Assembly (NCBI RefSeq): GCF_004361885.1
Contig: NZ_SNWH01000023.1
Coordinates: forward strand, 1 to 37,599
Length of the DNA stretch: 37,599 nucleotides
Direction of reading: 5' to 3'
Source: Halomonas ventosae
GTDB taxonomy: Bacteria > Pseudomonadota > Gammaproteobacteria > Pseudomonadales > Halomonadaceae
The notes beneath the pieces are model-generated. The model worked only from the letters and a program-made list of their open reading frames with translations, did no database searches and was not told where the DNA came from. A program made the position numbers and the translations under genes. Below, piece by piece: positions 17,047 to 25,179 of the stretch (position 1 is its first letter; each line of letters starts with the position of its first letter).

Positions 17047-18699
17047 TCACTCTCTTTGCGCAAGAATCCAGGCTGCGGCCTTCTCGGCGATCATCAGCGT
17101 CGGTGAGTTGGTGTTGCCGCTGGTGATGGTAGGCATGATACCCGCATCCACCACCCGCAACCCCGCCACGCCACGTACCCGCAGGTGAGAGTCGACCACC
17201 GCCATGGGATCGTCGTCGCGCCCCATCTTGGTGGTGCCCACCGGGTGGAAGATGGTGGTGCCGATATCTCCAGCCAGGCGAGCCAGGTCATCGTCGCTCT
17301 GGTACGCCAGTCCCGGCTTGAACTCCTCGGGTTGATACTTGGCGAAGGCGGGCTGCTCGGCGATGCGCCGCGTGACCCGCAGCGAGTCTGCTGCAACCTT
17401 GCGATCCTCCGGCGTGCTAAGGTAGTGGGGCGCGATGGCCGGGGCCTGGCGCGGGTCGTCGCTCTTGATGCGCACCGTGCCGCGGCTTGTCGGGTTGAGG
17501 TTGCACACGCTCGCCGTGATCGCCGGGAAATCGTGCAATGGCTGACCGAAGGCCTCCAGGCTGAGTGGCTGGACGTGATACTCGATGTTGGGATGCGTGT
17601 AGTCGTCGCAGCTGCGTGTAAAGGCACACAGCTGCGAAGGCGCCATGCTCATAGGACCGGAGCGCTTAAGCAGGTATTCCAGGCCGATGCCCGCCTTGCC
17701 GAGCAGCGAGTTGGCCATGGTGTTGAGGGTCTTGGCAGCCTTTACCTTGTAGACCGAGCGGATTTGCAGGTGGTCCTGCAGGTTTTCGCCGACCCCCGGC
17801 AGGTCATGGATCACCGGGATGTCGTGCTCGGCCAGCAGGTCGGCTGGGCCGATGCCGGAAAGCTGCAGCAGCTGGGGCGAGCCGATGGCGCCAGCGGAGA
17901 GGATCACCTCGCGGCCGGCCTGCACCGTGATCGTTTTCCCGTCGCGCTCGACGCGCACGCCGCGGCAGCGGAGCTCACCACTCACGCCCTTCGCGACCTC
18001 CAGACCCAGCACCTGGGTGGAGTGCCACAGGGTGAGGTTGTCGCGCTTCACGGCATCACGCAAAAAGGCCTTGGAAGTATTCCAGCGCCAGCCGCTACGC
18101 TGGTTCACCTCGAAGTAGTCAACCCCCTCGTTGTCACCGCGGTTGAAGTCGCGGGTCCGCGGGATGCCGGCCTCCACGGCCGCGGTGGCGAAGTCGTCGA
18201 GCACCTGCCACTTGAGGCGCTGCTTCTCTACCCGCCACTCGCCGCCGTGGCCATGGTAGTTGCAGTGGGCTGCGTCGGCATCGCCATCGGCATCCAGGCG
18301 ATAGTGGTCTTCATGCTTCATGAAGTCGGGCAGGCAATTCTCCCAGCGCCAGGCATCGTCGCCAGTAGCCTCGGCCCAGCCGTCGTAGTCGCGCGACTGG
18401 CCACGGATATACAGCATGCCATTGATGCTGGAACAGCCACCCAGGGTCTTGCCGCGGGGATAGATCAGCGAACGGCCGTTGAGCCCGGGGTCGGCCTCGG
18501 TGCGAAAGCACCAGTCGGTGCGCGGGTTGTCGATGCAGTAGAGGTAACCCACCGGGATATGGATCCAGTGGTAGTTGTCGCGACCGCCCGCCTCGATCAG
18601 AAGCACCCGATTGGCCGGGTCGGCACTCAGGCGGTTGGCCAGCAGGCAGCCGGCGGTGCCGGCCCCCACTACGATATAGTCGAATTCCTGGTCAGCCAT
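17047..18699 (-). CDS. GMC-family FAD oxidoreductase, choline-dehydrogenase-like
   Basis: A 550-residue flavoprotein alcohol dehydrogenase. The N-terminal dinucleotide-binding motif is FDYIVVGAGTAGCLLANRL, with EAGG downstream for the adenine ribose. The FAD-binding signature PRGKTLGGCSSING lies near residue 83. The C-terminus carries the catalytic His in FHPVGTTKMG and Asn in SGNTNSPT. Annotation tools often call this betA, but from memory true BetA has a different N-terminal pattern (GSAGNVLATRL), and no betB or betI is near. It lies downstream of an MmsA-type aldehyde dehydrogenase on the same strand, so it may make the aldehyde that MmsA uses (inference). A structured repeat lies 37 bases upstream of its ATG. 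Confidence 0.9.
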   Translation of the reverse strand: MADQEFDYIVVGAGTAGCLLANRLSADPANRVLLIEAGGRDNYHWIHIPVGYLYCIDNPRTDWCFRTEADPGLNGRSLIYPRGKTLGGCSSINGMLYIRGQSRDYDGWAEATGDDAWRWENCLPDFMKHEDHYRLDADGDADAAHCNYHGHGGEWRVEKQRLKWQVLDDFATAAVEAGIPRTRDFNRGDNEGVDYFEVNQRSGWRWNTSKAFLRDAVKRDNLTLWHSTQVLGLEVAKGVSGELRCRGVRVERDGKTITVQAGREVILSAGAIGSPQLLQLSGIGPADLLAEHDIPVIHDLPGVGENLQDHLQIRSVYKVKAAKTLNTMANSLLGKAGIGLEYLLKRSGPMSMAPSQLCAFTRSCDDYTHPNIEYHVQPLSLEAFGQPLHDFPAITASVCNLNPTSRGTVRIKSDDPRQAPAIAPHYLSTPEDRKVAADSLRVTRRIAEQPAFAKYQPEEFKPGLAYQSDDDLARLAGDIGTTIFHPVGTTKMGRDDDPMAVVDSHLRVRGVAGLRVVDAGIMPTITSGNTNSPTLMIAEKAAAWILAQRE

Positions 18700-18735
18700 G
18701 GCACGCTCTCGGTGATGACTTCACTCGAGGCTGTT

Positions 18736-18830
18736 CCGGTGACGACGTTGCGAGGAGGCGCTGTGAACCCCTCCCTGGGCGCTACCGATGCCATCCCTGG
18801 CATAGGACCTCCTCTTCACATCGTCCCCGG
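18736..18830 (-). repeat. Structured 95-base intergenic repeat, copy 1
   Basis: Copy 1 of an element also found at 24243-24337, same length and orientation. Plus-strand pairing: CCGG 18736-18739 with 18827-18830; GACGACGT 18741-18748 with ACATCGTC 18818-18825 (7 of 8 pairs); GAGGAGG 18752-18758 with CCTCCTC 18808-18814; and an inner hairpin, ATGCCA 18788-18793 with TGGCAT 18798-18803. The stems are separated by a TGC/TTC internal loop that is identical in both copies. It lies 30 bases after the mmsA stop and 37 bases before the GMC start. It may be a REP-like element, an mRNA 3' end structure or a regulatory leader. Confidence 0.85.
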
Positions 18831-18860
18831 CGCCTCTCGCTCATTCAGTGATCGGCGGCA

Positions 18861-20372
18861 TTACTTGTGGGTCGGCATGGCGAACTCGGAGCCGGCATCG
18901 ATGGAGTCCGACCAGCGCTGCATGATCGACTTCTGCTTGGTGTAGAAACGCACGCCCTCCTCGCCGTAGGCGTGGGTGTCGCCGAACAGCGAACGTTTCC
19001 AGCCACCGAAGCCGTGCCAGGCCATGGGCACCGGAATCGGTACGTTGATGCCCACCATGCCGATCTGGATGCGACGACCAAACTCGCGAGCCACACTGCC
19101 GCTCTCGGTGAAGCAGCTTACGCCGTTGCCGAACTCGTGGTCGTTGATCAACTCGATGGCGGTGGCGATATCGGGCACCCGTACGCAGACCAGCACCGGG
19201 CCAAAGATCTCCTCTTGGTAGATGGTCATCTCCGGGGTGACGTGGTCAAACAGCGAGCCGCCCATCCAGAAGCCCCCGGCGTACTCGTCACCGGCCCCGG
19301 TGGCGTCGAAGTCGCGGCCGTCGACGACCAGCTCTGCCCCCTCGCTCACGCCTTTCTCGATATAGCCGGTGATGCGCTGGTGCGCCTGGGCGGTGACGAT
19401 GGGCCCCATCTCGGCATCCAGCTCCAGGCCATTCTTGACCTTGAGGGCGCGCGCCCGCTCGGCCAGACGCGGCACGAGCTGGTCGGCCACGTCACCCACC
19501 AGTACCGCCACGCTGATCGCCATGCAGCGCTCGCCGGCACTGCCGTAGGCGGCGCCAATCAACGCATCCACGGCCTTGTCGAAGTTGGCATCGGGCATCA
19601 CCACCATGTGGTTCTTGGCGCCCCCCAGGGCCTGCACACGCTTGCCATGGCGGGCACCCCGCTCGTAGATAAGATTGGCGATCGGTGTGGAGCCAACGAA
19701 CGACAGTGCCTTGACGTCAGGATGGTCGAGCAGCGCCTCAACGCTCTCTTTGTCGCCCTGCACCACATTGAAGACGCCATCCGGGAGCCCGGCACGGGCA
19801 AGCAGATCGGCGATCAGCAGCGAGGCGCTGGGGTCGAGCGGGCTAGGCTTGAGGATGAAGGTGTTGCCAGCAGCGATGGCGATGGGGAACATCCACATCG
19901 GCACCATGGCCGGGAAGTTGAAGGGAGTGACGCCAGCCACCACACCCAGCGGCTGGCGCATCGTCCAGTTGTCGATGCCGTTGCTGACCTGCTCGGTGTA
20001 GTCGCCCTTGAGCAGCTGCGGGATGCCGCAGGCAAACTCGACGATATCGATGCCGCGGGCGACCTCGCCCTGGGCATCAGTGAACACCTTGCCATGCTCC
20101 AGGGTGATGGCGCGCGCCAGGTCATCCTTGTGCTCGCCCAGCAGCTGGAGGAGCTTGAACATCACCCGGGCGCGGCGGATCGGCGGAGTATCGGCCCAGG
20201 CCGGGAAGGCGGCCTGGGCCGCAGTGACGGCAGTGGCCACGTCGGCCTGGGAAGCCAGGGCCACCTGACCGGTGACCTGGCCGGTAGCCGGGTTGGTGAC
20301 CGCCTGGTGCTGGCCGGACTCGCCGGCCATCATTTGCCCGTTGATATAATGCTGGATGCTGGCTGTGCTCAT
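18861..20372 (-). CDS. mmsA: CoA-acylating methylmalonate-semialdehyde dehydrogenase
   Basis: NAD-dependent aldehyde dehydrogenase of ALDH family 6. It oxidises methylmalonate or malonate semialdehyde to propionyl- or acetyl-CoA in valine, inositol or beta-alanine breakdown. The 503 residues match the family (about 500). Visible landmarks are [37 protein letters not shown] and the catalytic Cys in [10 protein letters not shown]. The frame is open to 20570, but [13 protein letters not shown] at 20372 is the family start. A possible promoter, TTGATT-16-TAGGCT, lies in the divergent gap upstream. It probably forms a unit with the GMC oxidoreductase gene. No 3-hydroxyisobutyrate dehydrogenase gene is present in the window. 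Confidence 0.95.
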   Translation of the reverse strand: MSTASIQHYINGQMMAGESGQHQAVTNPATGQVTGQVALASQADVATAVTAAQAAFPAWADTPPIRRARVMFKLLQLLGEHKDDLARAITLEHGKVFTDAQGEVARGIDIVEFACGIPQLLKGDYTEQVSNGIDNWTMRQPLGVVAGVTPFNFPAMVPMWMFPIAIAAGNTFILKPSPLDPSASLLIADLLARAGLPDGVFNVVQGDKESVEALLDHPDVKALSFVGSTPIANLIYERGARHGKRVQALGGAKNHMVVMPDANFDKAVDALIGAAYGSAGERCMAISVAVLVGDVADQLVPRLAERARALKVKNGLELDAEMGPIVTAQAHQRITGYIEKGVSEGAELVVDGRDFDATGAGDEYAGGFWMGGSLFDHVTPEMTIYQEEIFGPVLVCVRVPDIATAIELINDHEFGNGVSCFTESGSVAREFGRRIQIGMVGINVPIPVPMAWHGFGGWKRSLFGDTHAYGEEGVRFYTKQKSIMQRWSDSIDAGSEFAMPTHK

Positions 20373-20450
20373 GGGCCTCGTCTCGTCGTTGTCGGCATCG
20401 GGGATGGATGCCCCTAGCCTAACCTGATCGCCCTGCGAATCAATTGAGAA

Positions 20451-20678
20451 ATGCAAAACCAGTGTATAAGTTTGGCTGATATCACTCCGCAGCTCGAGAC
20501 CGAGCTGCACCGCGCCATGAGCGGCAACCTGCTGGAGAAGGTGCGTCGCGGCGAGCTGGATGTTGGCCAAAGCCTGGCCCGCGACGCCCTGGCCATGGCC
20601 GAAGGTCAGGAGCGCGGCCTGGTGATCGCCGAGGCGCTGAAAGTGCTCGCCGGCGTGTGGGACGCGCCCTCTTCATGA
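20451..20678 (+). CDS. Small hypothetical protein (up to 75 residues)
   Basis: I do not recognise this protein. The frame has the G/C-rich third positions of local genes and encodes an amphipathic, mostly helical chain ([21 protein letters not shown], then [20 protein letters not shown]) with no Cys pair or membrane segment. The start is uncertain: a promoter-like TTGAGA-15-TATAAG overlaps the ATG at 20451, so a downstream non-ATG start near 20468 may be the real one. It lies between the divergent mmsA and the TauE/SafE permease gene, whose start follows 28 bases after its stop, so it may be the first gene of that operon. Confidence 0.55.
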   Translation: MQNQCISLADITPQLETELHRAMSGNLLEKVRRGELDVGQSLARDALAMAEGQERGLVIAEALKVLAGVWDAPSS

Positions 20679-20706
20679 CACCTCGATCCGGGAAAGGAGC
20701 CCCGTG

Positions 20707-21498
20707 ATGGCCGACCTCGAGATTCACCAGCTGGTCCTGATCGGGCTGATCTTCGTGTGGAGCGGTTTCGTGCGCACCAGCCTGGGCTTCGGCGGCGCGG
20801 TGCTGTCGCTGCCCTTCCTGCTGCTAGTGCTCGACGAGCCGCTGGTGTTCCTACCGATCATCGCCGTGCATCTGCTGATCTTCTCCAGCTGGATCGCCTG
20901 GCGCGGTCACCGGCAGCTGATGGCCGACAACCACGGCCAGGCGCCGAGCGAGAGCAACATCGACTGGGGCTACCTGCTCAAGGCGATGAAGGTGATGATC
21001 ATCCCCAAGCTGATAGGCGTGGTCGGCCTGCTGACCCTGCCGGGCAACGTGCTGACCAACATCATCTTCGTGATCGTGATGGGCTATGCCATCGGTTATG
21101 TGCTCGACAAGCCCTTTCGCAGCCACAACCGAGTGGTGGACACGCTGCTGCTGGTACTGGGCGGCTATGTCAGTGGCACCTCGCTGATCGGCGCCCCATT
21201 GATCGTCGCGGTGTTCGCCAGCCACGTCGCCACCCACCAGCTGCGCGACACTCTCTTCGTGCTGTGGTTCATCCTGGTGTTGATCAAGATGGTCTCCTTC
21301 GTGATCGCCGGCGTCGACCTGCAACTCATCCATCAGTTGTGGCTGCTGCCCTGTGCGCTGGTCGGACACCTGCTGGGCGAGCGCGCCCACCGCTATCTAG
21401 TGGGCAGTCGTGCCAACCTCTACTTCCGGGTGCTTGGCGCGGTGCTCATCGTGGTCAGCCTGGTGGGGCTGTTTAGCAGCCTCGGCAGCGCCCGATGA
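20707..21498 (+). CDS. TauE/SafE-family membrane permease
   Basis: A 263-residue integral membrane protein with about seven or eight hydrophobic helices and the family motif WSGFVRTSLGFGGAVLSLPF in its first helices. A second repeat begins around VLGGYVSGTSLIGAPL. Family members move sulfite, sulfoacetate or other small organic anions outward or inward. The substrate is not readable here, although the window also holds sulfate uptake genes. A GTG at 20704 directly precedes the ATG at 20707; AAGGAG fits the ATG better (7 bases). The glutamate-synthase-like gene follows about 90 bases on. Confidence 0.88.
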   Translation: MADLEIHQLVLIGLIFVWSGFVRTSLGFGGAVLSLPFLLLVLDEPLVFLPIIAVHLLIFSSWIAWRGHRQLMADNHGQAPSESNIDWGYLLKAMKVMIIPKLIGVVGLLTLPGNVLTNIIFVIVMGYAIGYVLDKPFRSHNRVVDTLLLVLGGYVSGTSLIGAPLIVAVFASHVATHQLRDTLFVLWFILVLIKMVSFVIAGVDLQLIHQLWLLPCALVGHLLGERAHRYLVGSRANLYFRVLGAVLIVVSLVGLFSSLGSAR

Positions 21499-21588
21499 AT
21501 CGACTTTCTCGCTGCCCCTTTATTGACGCGTTGACACGGCGCCTGAGTCCCCGTGCAATGGGTTTCCCGTCCCCGCAAGGAGTGCGTC

Positions 21589-23244
21589 ATGTCGAAGCTC
21601 CCCCACCTCTCGCCTCTGCCCCTTCGCTACAGCGCCTACGCGCTCAGTCTGCTGGGCCTGGCCGTCAGCCTGTTCGGACTGATCATCCTCTCCCCTGGGT
21701 GGGGCTGGGGCGTGCTGGTGTTTGGCCTGCTCGTGACCCTGGGCAGCTATGACCTGCTGCAGCGCACCCGCACGGTAAGCCGCAACTACCCGATCTTGGC
21801 CCACCTGCGCTATAACCTTGAAGCCTTCGGCCCCGAAATTCGCCAGTATCTCATCCAGACCGATACCGAACAGGTACCCTTCTCCCGGGAACAGCGCCGC
21901 CTGGTCTATCAACGCGCCAAGGGAATCAGCGACAAGCAGCCCTTCGGCTCGCTTCACGACATGAACCACCCTGGCTACGAATGGATGAACCATTCGCTGA
22001 CGCCGGTAGAGACCGACAAGGCTGACTTTCGCATTACCGTGGGGGTAGGCCGCGCGCGCCCCTACTCGGCCAGCGTGTTCAATATCTCGGCGATGAGTTT
22101 CGGCGCCCTTTCCGCCAACGCCATCAGCGCCCTTAACGACGGCGCCCGGGAAGGTGGCTTCTACCACGACACCGGAGAGGGGGCGATTTCGCCCTATCAC
22201 CGTCGCGGCGGAGACCTGGTCTGGGAGATCGGTTCAGGCTACTTCGGTTGCCGCGACGAGTCGGGACGCTTCGATCCCGAGCGCTTTCGCCGCAATGCCC
22301 GCCAGGAAGGGGTCAAGATGATCGAGATCAAGCTCTCCCAGGGCGCCAAGCCGGGCCACGGCGGCATCCTTCCCGCCGCCAAGGTGACTCCCGAGATCGC
22401 CTCCACCCGGGGCGTCCCACAAGGTGAGGACGTCATCTCCCCCGCAGCCCACTCGGCCTTCTCTACACCGCGAGAGATGATCGCCTTCATCAACGAACTG
22501 CGCGACCTGGCCGACGGCAAGCCAGTGGGCATCAAGCTCGCCATTGGACACCCCTGGGAGTGGTTCGCCATCGTCAAGGCGATGCTCGAGACCGGCGAGC
22601 ACCCTGACTTCGTGGTAGTGGATGGCGGCGAGGGCGGCACCGGCGCCGCGCCGCTGGAGTTCATCAACCGCCTGGGCATGCCGCTGAGTGAAGCGCTGCA
22701 GCTGGTTCACAACACCCTGGTGGGTGCTGGCCTGCGCGACCGGGTTCATCTTGCCGCGGCCGGCAAGATGATCAGCGCCTTCGATATTGCCAGGGCCATG
22801 TCGCTGGGCGCTGACTGGTGCAATGCGGCACGCGGCTTCATGTTTGCGCTGGGCTGCATTCAGGCCCAGAGCTGTCACAACGACCGTTGTCCCAGCGGCG
22901 TGGCCACTCAGGATTCCTTGCGCGGCAGCCGCCTCGATGTCCCGAGCAAGGCGCAGCGGGTCGCACGCTTTCACGCCAATACCCTCGCCGCTCTCGCCGA
23001 GATGCTGGGAGCCGCTGGCCTGTCGCACCCCGCTGAGCTTGGCCCGGAGCACGTGCTACATAGGGTGTCGCGTCATGAGGTGAAAAGCTTCAGCGAACTG
23101 CACGATCATTTGACGCCGGGTGAACTTTTGAGCGGTGGCGCCGATCGCCACCCGGTATTCCGCGACTACTGGGAGAGCGCTCACGCCGAGAGCTTCTCCC
23201 CACCCGAGGCGGTCATCCAGCTTCGCTACAGCAAGTTGGTCTAG
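21589..23244 (+). CDS. Membrane-anchored FMN-binding glutamate-synthase-family protein
   Basis: A 551-residue protein with two hydrophobic segments at the N-terminus (about residues 15-60, ALSLLGLAVSLFGL) and then a stand-alone glutamate-synthase-type FMN barrel. Conserved tracts include SAMSFGALSANAISALN, EGAISPYHRRGGD, KPGHGGILPAAKV and DGGEGGTGAAP. Three cysteines in GCIQAQSCHNDRCPSGVATQ sit where GltB carries its 3Fe-4S ligands. The glutaminase domain of GltB is absent, so ammonia-forming use of glutamine is not expected. The physiological reaction of this stand-alone family is not settled. AAGGAG lies 6 bases before the ATG. The last 32 bases overlap the end of the opposing CDF gene. Confidence 0.9.
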   Translation: MSKLPHLSPLPLRYSAYALSLLGLAVSLFGLIILSPGWGWGVLVFGLLVTLGSYDLLQRTRTVSRNYPILAHLRYNLEAFGPEIRQYLIQTDTEQVPFSREQRRLVYQRAKGISDKQPFGSLHDMNHPGYEWMNHSLTPVETDKADFRITVGVGRARPYSASVFNISAMSFGALSANAISALNDGAREGGFYHDTGEGAISPYHRRGGDLVWEIGSGYFGCRDESGRFDPERFRRNARQEGVKMIEIKLSQGAKPGHGGILPAAKVTPEIASTRGVPQGEDVISPAAHSAFSTPREMIAFINELRDLADGKPVGIKLAIGHPWEWFAIVKAMLETGEHPDFVVVDGGEGGTGAAPLEFINRLGMPLSEALQLVHNTLVGAGLRDRVHLAAAGKMISAFDIARAMSLGADWCNAARGFMFALGCIQAQSCHNDRCPSGVATQDSLRGSRLDVPSKAQRVARFHANTLAALAEMLGAAGLSHPAELGPEHVLHRVSRHEVKSFSELHDHLTPGELLSGGADRHPVFRDYWESAHAESFSPPEAVIQLRYSKLV

Positions 23245-24187
23245 CGGCCCGGGTATCCGCCTTGTCGTGCCTCTCGTCGCTGTCGGGCTCGTCGGCACAC
23301 TGGTGCCAGCTCTCCAGCTGGATGGTGGCATGGTCCAGGCCGTAGCGCTCCTCGAGCAGGCTCCGGATCGCCACCAGCGCGGCCTGGCGATCCTCGCCCT
23401 CCGCGATGGCCGCATGCAGCGAGATCAGGTGACGCCCCGGCGTCAGCGACCAGACATGCACGTGATGCACGTTGCAGACCGCCTCGAGCTGCTCGGGAAT
23501 CTCGCGGCGCAGCGTCACTGGGTCCAGGCTTTCCGGCGTGCCCTCCAGCAGGATATGAGCGGATTCCCGAGTCAGCTTCCAGGCGCTGCGCAGGATCAGC
23601 ATCGCCACCAGCACCGAGAGCAGCGGGTCGATGGGCATCCAGCCGGTGGCCAGTATCACCACGGCCGCGACGATGGCCGCCACCGACCCCAGCAGGTCGC
23701 CCAGCACATGCAGGGCGGCCCCGCGGATATTGAGGTTGTCACGGTCGCCGAAGTGCAGGATGGCGAACACCACCACGTTGACTACCAGCCCCAGGGCGGC
23801 GATCGCCAGCATGGTGGACCCCATCACCGCCACCGGCGAGAGCAGCCGGCGAATCGCCTCGATGAGGATCCACACGACGATGGCGATCAGCGTCAGGCCA
23901 TTGACGAAGGCGGCCAGGATCTGCACCCGGTGGTAGCCGAAGCTGCGCTTCTCGTCCGCCGGGCGGCGGCTGATGCGGGCGGCGAACCAGGCCAGCCCCA
24001 GGGCGGCGGTGTCGGTGAGCATGTGGCCGGCATCGGCCAGCAGCGCCAGCGAGCCGGAGACGATACCGCCCACCACCTCGGCGATCATGAAGCCGCCAGT
24101 GAGCAGGATCGCCCAGAAGAGCCGGCGCTGGCTGTCCTGCCCGGCGTGATGAGTGTGGTGATGCGAATGGTCGTGATCGTGAGCCAT
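23213..24187 (-). CDS. Cation diffusion facilitator (zinc/cobalt/cadmium efflux, CzcD-like)
   Basis: A 324-residue inner-membrane metal/proton antiporter. A His-rich N-terminus (HDHDHSHHHTHH) precedes about six transmembrane helices. The HxxxD metal sites are seen as LLADAGHMLTD in helix 2 and HVLGDLLGS in helix 5. A cytoplasmic ferredoxin-like C-terminal domain follows (VHHVHVWSLTPG). The start at 24187 has AAGGGAGG close upstream; the frame is open far beyond, but those residues are non-coding. The last 32 bases overlap the opposing FMN protein gene, so its tail, ending in CCSEAG, is antisense to that gene's end. A structured repeat lies 56 bases upstream. Confidence 0.93.
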   Translation of the reverse strand: MAHDHDHSHHHTHHAGQDSQRRLFWAILLTGGFMIAEVVGGIVSGSLALLADAGHMLTDTAALGLAWFAARISRRPADEKRSFGYHRVQILAAFVNGLTLIAIVVWILIEAIRRLLSPVAVMGSTMLAIAALGLVVNVVVFAILHFGDRDNLNIRGAALHVLGDLLGSVAAIVAAVVILATGWMPIDPLLSVLVAMLILRSAWKLTRESAHILLEGTPESLDPVTLRREIPEQLEAVCNVHHVHVWSLTPGRHLISLHAAIAEGEDRQAALVAIRSLLEERYGLDHATIQLESWHQCADEPDSDERHDKADTRAARPTCCSEAG

Positions 24188-24242
24188 GAGCCCTCCCTTG
24201 CGGTGGGCACCAGCATAGCATTGGACTTGGCCCGGGGCTGAT

Positions 24243-24337
24243 CCGGCGGCAGACCTGCGGGGAGGCGCTGTAAACCCCTCCATGGGCGCTACCGACGCCA
24301 TCCCTGGCGTAGGACCTCCCCTTCGGTCTGCCCCCGG
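24243..24337 (-). repeat. Structured 95-base intergenic repeat, copy 2
   Basis: Partner of the element at 18736-18830. Plus-strand pairing: CCGG 24243-24246 with 24334-24337; GGCAGACC 24248-24255 with GGTCTGCC 24325-24332 (perfect); GGGGAGG 24259-24265 with CCTCCCC 24315-24321; and an inner hairpin, ACGCCA 24295-24300 with TGGCGT 24305-24310. The 63-base core differs from copy 1 at six positions, four of which form two compensating base-pair changes. It begins 9 bases after the last permease stop and lies 56 bases before the CDF start. Confidence 0.85.
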
Positions 24338-24345
24338 CGCCCCTA

Positions 24346-25149
24346 TTATACGCTCACCACCCGCACGGCCTCGCGGCGCCGCTTGACCTCGTAGGCCACG
24401 GCCAGCAGCACGGTGACGAGTATCAGGATCAGCCCCAGGGCATTGACCGCTGGCGTGAGGCCGGTGCGCACCTTGGAGGCGATGTAGACCGTCAGGGTGG
24501 TGTCGTAGCCCACCACGAACAGCGAGGTATTGTAGTTCTCGAAGGACTGCAGGAAGGCGATCACCGCCGCCGAGAGGATCGCCGGCTTGAGGTAGGGCAG
24601 CAGGATGCGCCGGAACATCTGCCACTGGCTGGCGCCCAGATCCAGGGCGGCGCGCTCCATGGTGCGGTCGAAGCGCTGCAGCCGTGCGGTGACCATCAGC
24701 ATCACGTAGGCGGCGATGAAGGTGGCCTGGCCGAGCACAGTGAGGAAGATGCCGCCGCCGACGCCGAGCTGGCGCCAGAAGATCAGCGTCGAGATGCCGA
24801 TGATCACCCCGGGCGTCAGCAGCGGCGAGAGGATCAGCGCATACAGGAAGGGCTTGGCGCGGCTCTGCACGGTGTTGAGGAACAGCGCCGTGGCGATGCC
24901 GATGGGCACCGCCAGGCAAAGCACGCCGATGGCGACGATGGCGCTGTTGGTGAGCGCCTGCCACATGCGACTGTCGGCGGCGAGCTCGCCGAACCACTTC
25001 AGGGTGGTGCCGTTCCAGGGGGTCACGGTGGGAAAGCGGCTATCGTTGAAGGTGGCCGCCGCCATCACCAGCAGCGGCAGGAACAGGTAGGCGAAGAACA
25101 CCACCACATAGATGCGCAGGCCCAGGGCCATCAGTCGCTGTGAGCTCAC
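24346..25149 (-). CDS. ABC transporter permease, PotC type
   Basis: Inner-membrane subunit of a polyamine-type ABC importer, 267 residues with about six helices. The cytoplasmic coupling loop is recognisable as ERAALDLGASQWQMFRRILLPYLKP, the EAA motif for contact with the ATPase. The start at 25149 is a GTG; an in-frame ATG six codons on (MALGLRIYVV) is the alternative. The companion permease stop lies 30 bases upstream. It is the last gene of the four-gene operon and is followed at once by the structured repeat at 24243-24337. Confidence 0.9.
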   Translation of the reverse strand: MSSQRLMALGLRIYVVVFFAYLFLPLLVMAAATFNDSRFPTVTPWNGTTLKWFGELAADSRMWQALTNSAIVAIGVLCLAVPIGIATALFLNTVQSRAKPFLYALILSPLLTPGVIIGISTLIFWRQLGVGGGIFLTVLGQATFIAAYVMLMVTARLQRFDRTMERAALDLGASQWQMFRRILLPYLKPAILSAAVIAFLQSFENYNTSLFVVGYDTTLTVYIASKVRTGLTPAVNALGLILILVTVLLAVAYEVKRRREAVRVVSV

Positions 25150-25179
25150 GCCCGGCCCCCCGTCATTTGGCCAAGTTGC

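Noticed and set aside
17185..18945. Plus-strand frame of 586 codons over the GMC gene
   Set aside because: No domain and biased composition; the minus-strand GMC oxidoreductase has full FAD and active-site motifs.
18867..20417. Plus-strand frame of 516 codons over mmsA
   Set aside because: Antisense shadow of a well-conserved aldehyde dehydrogenase.
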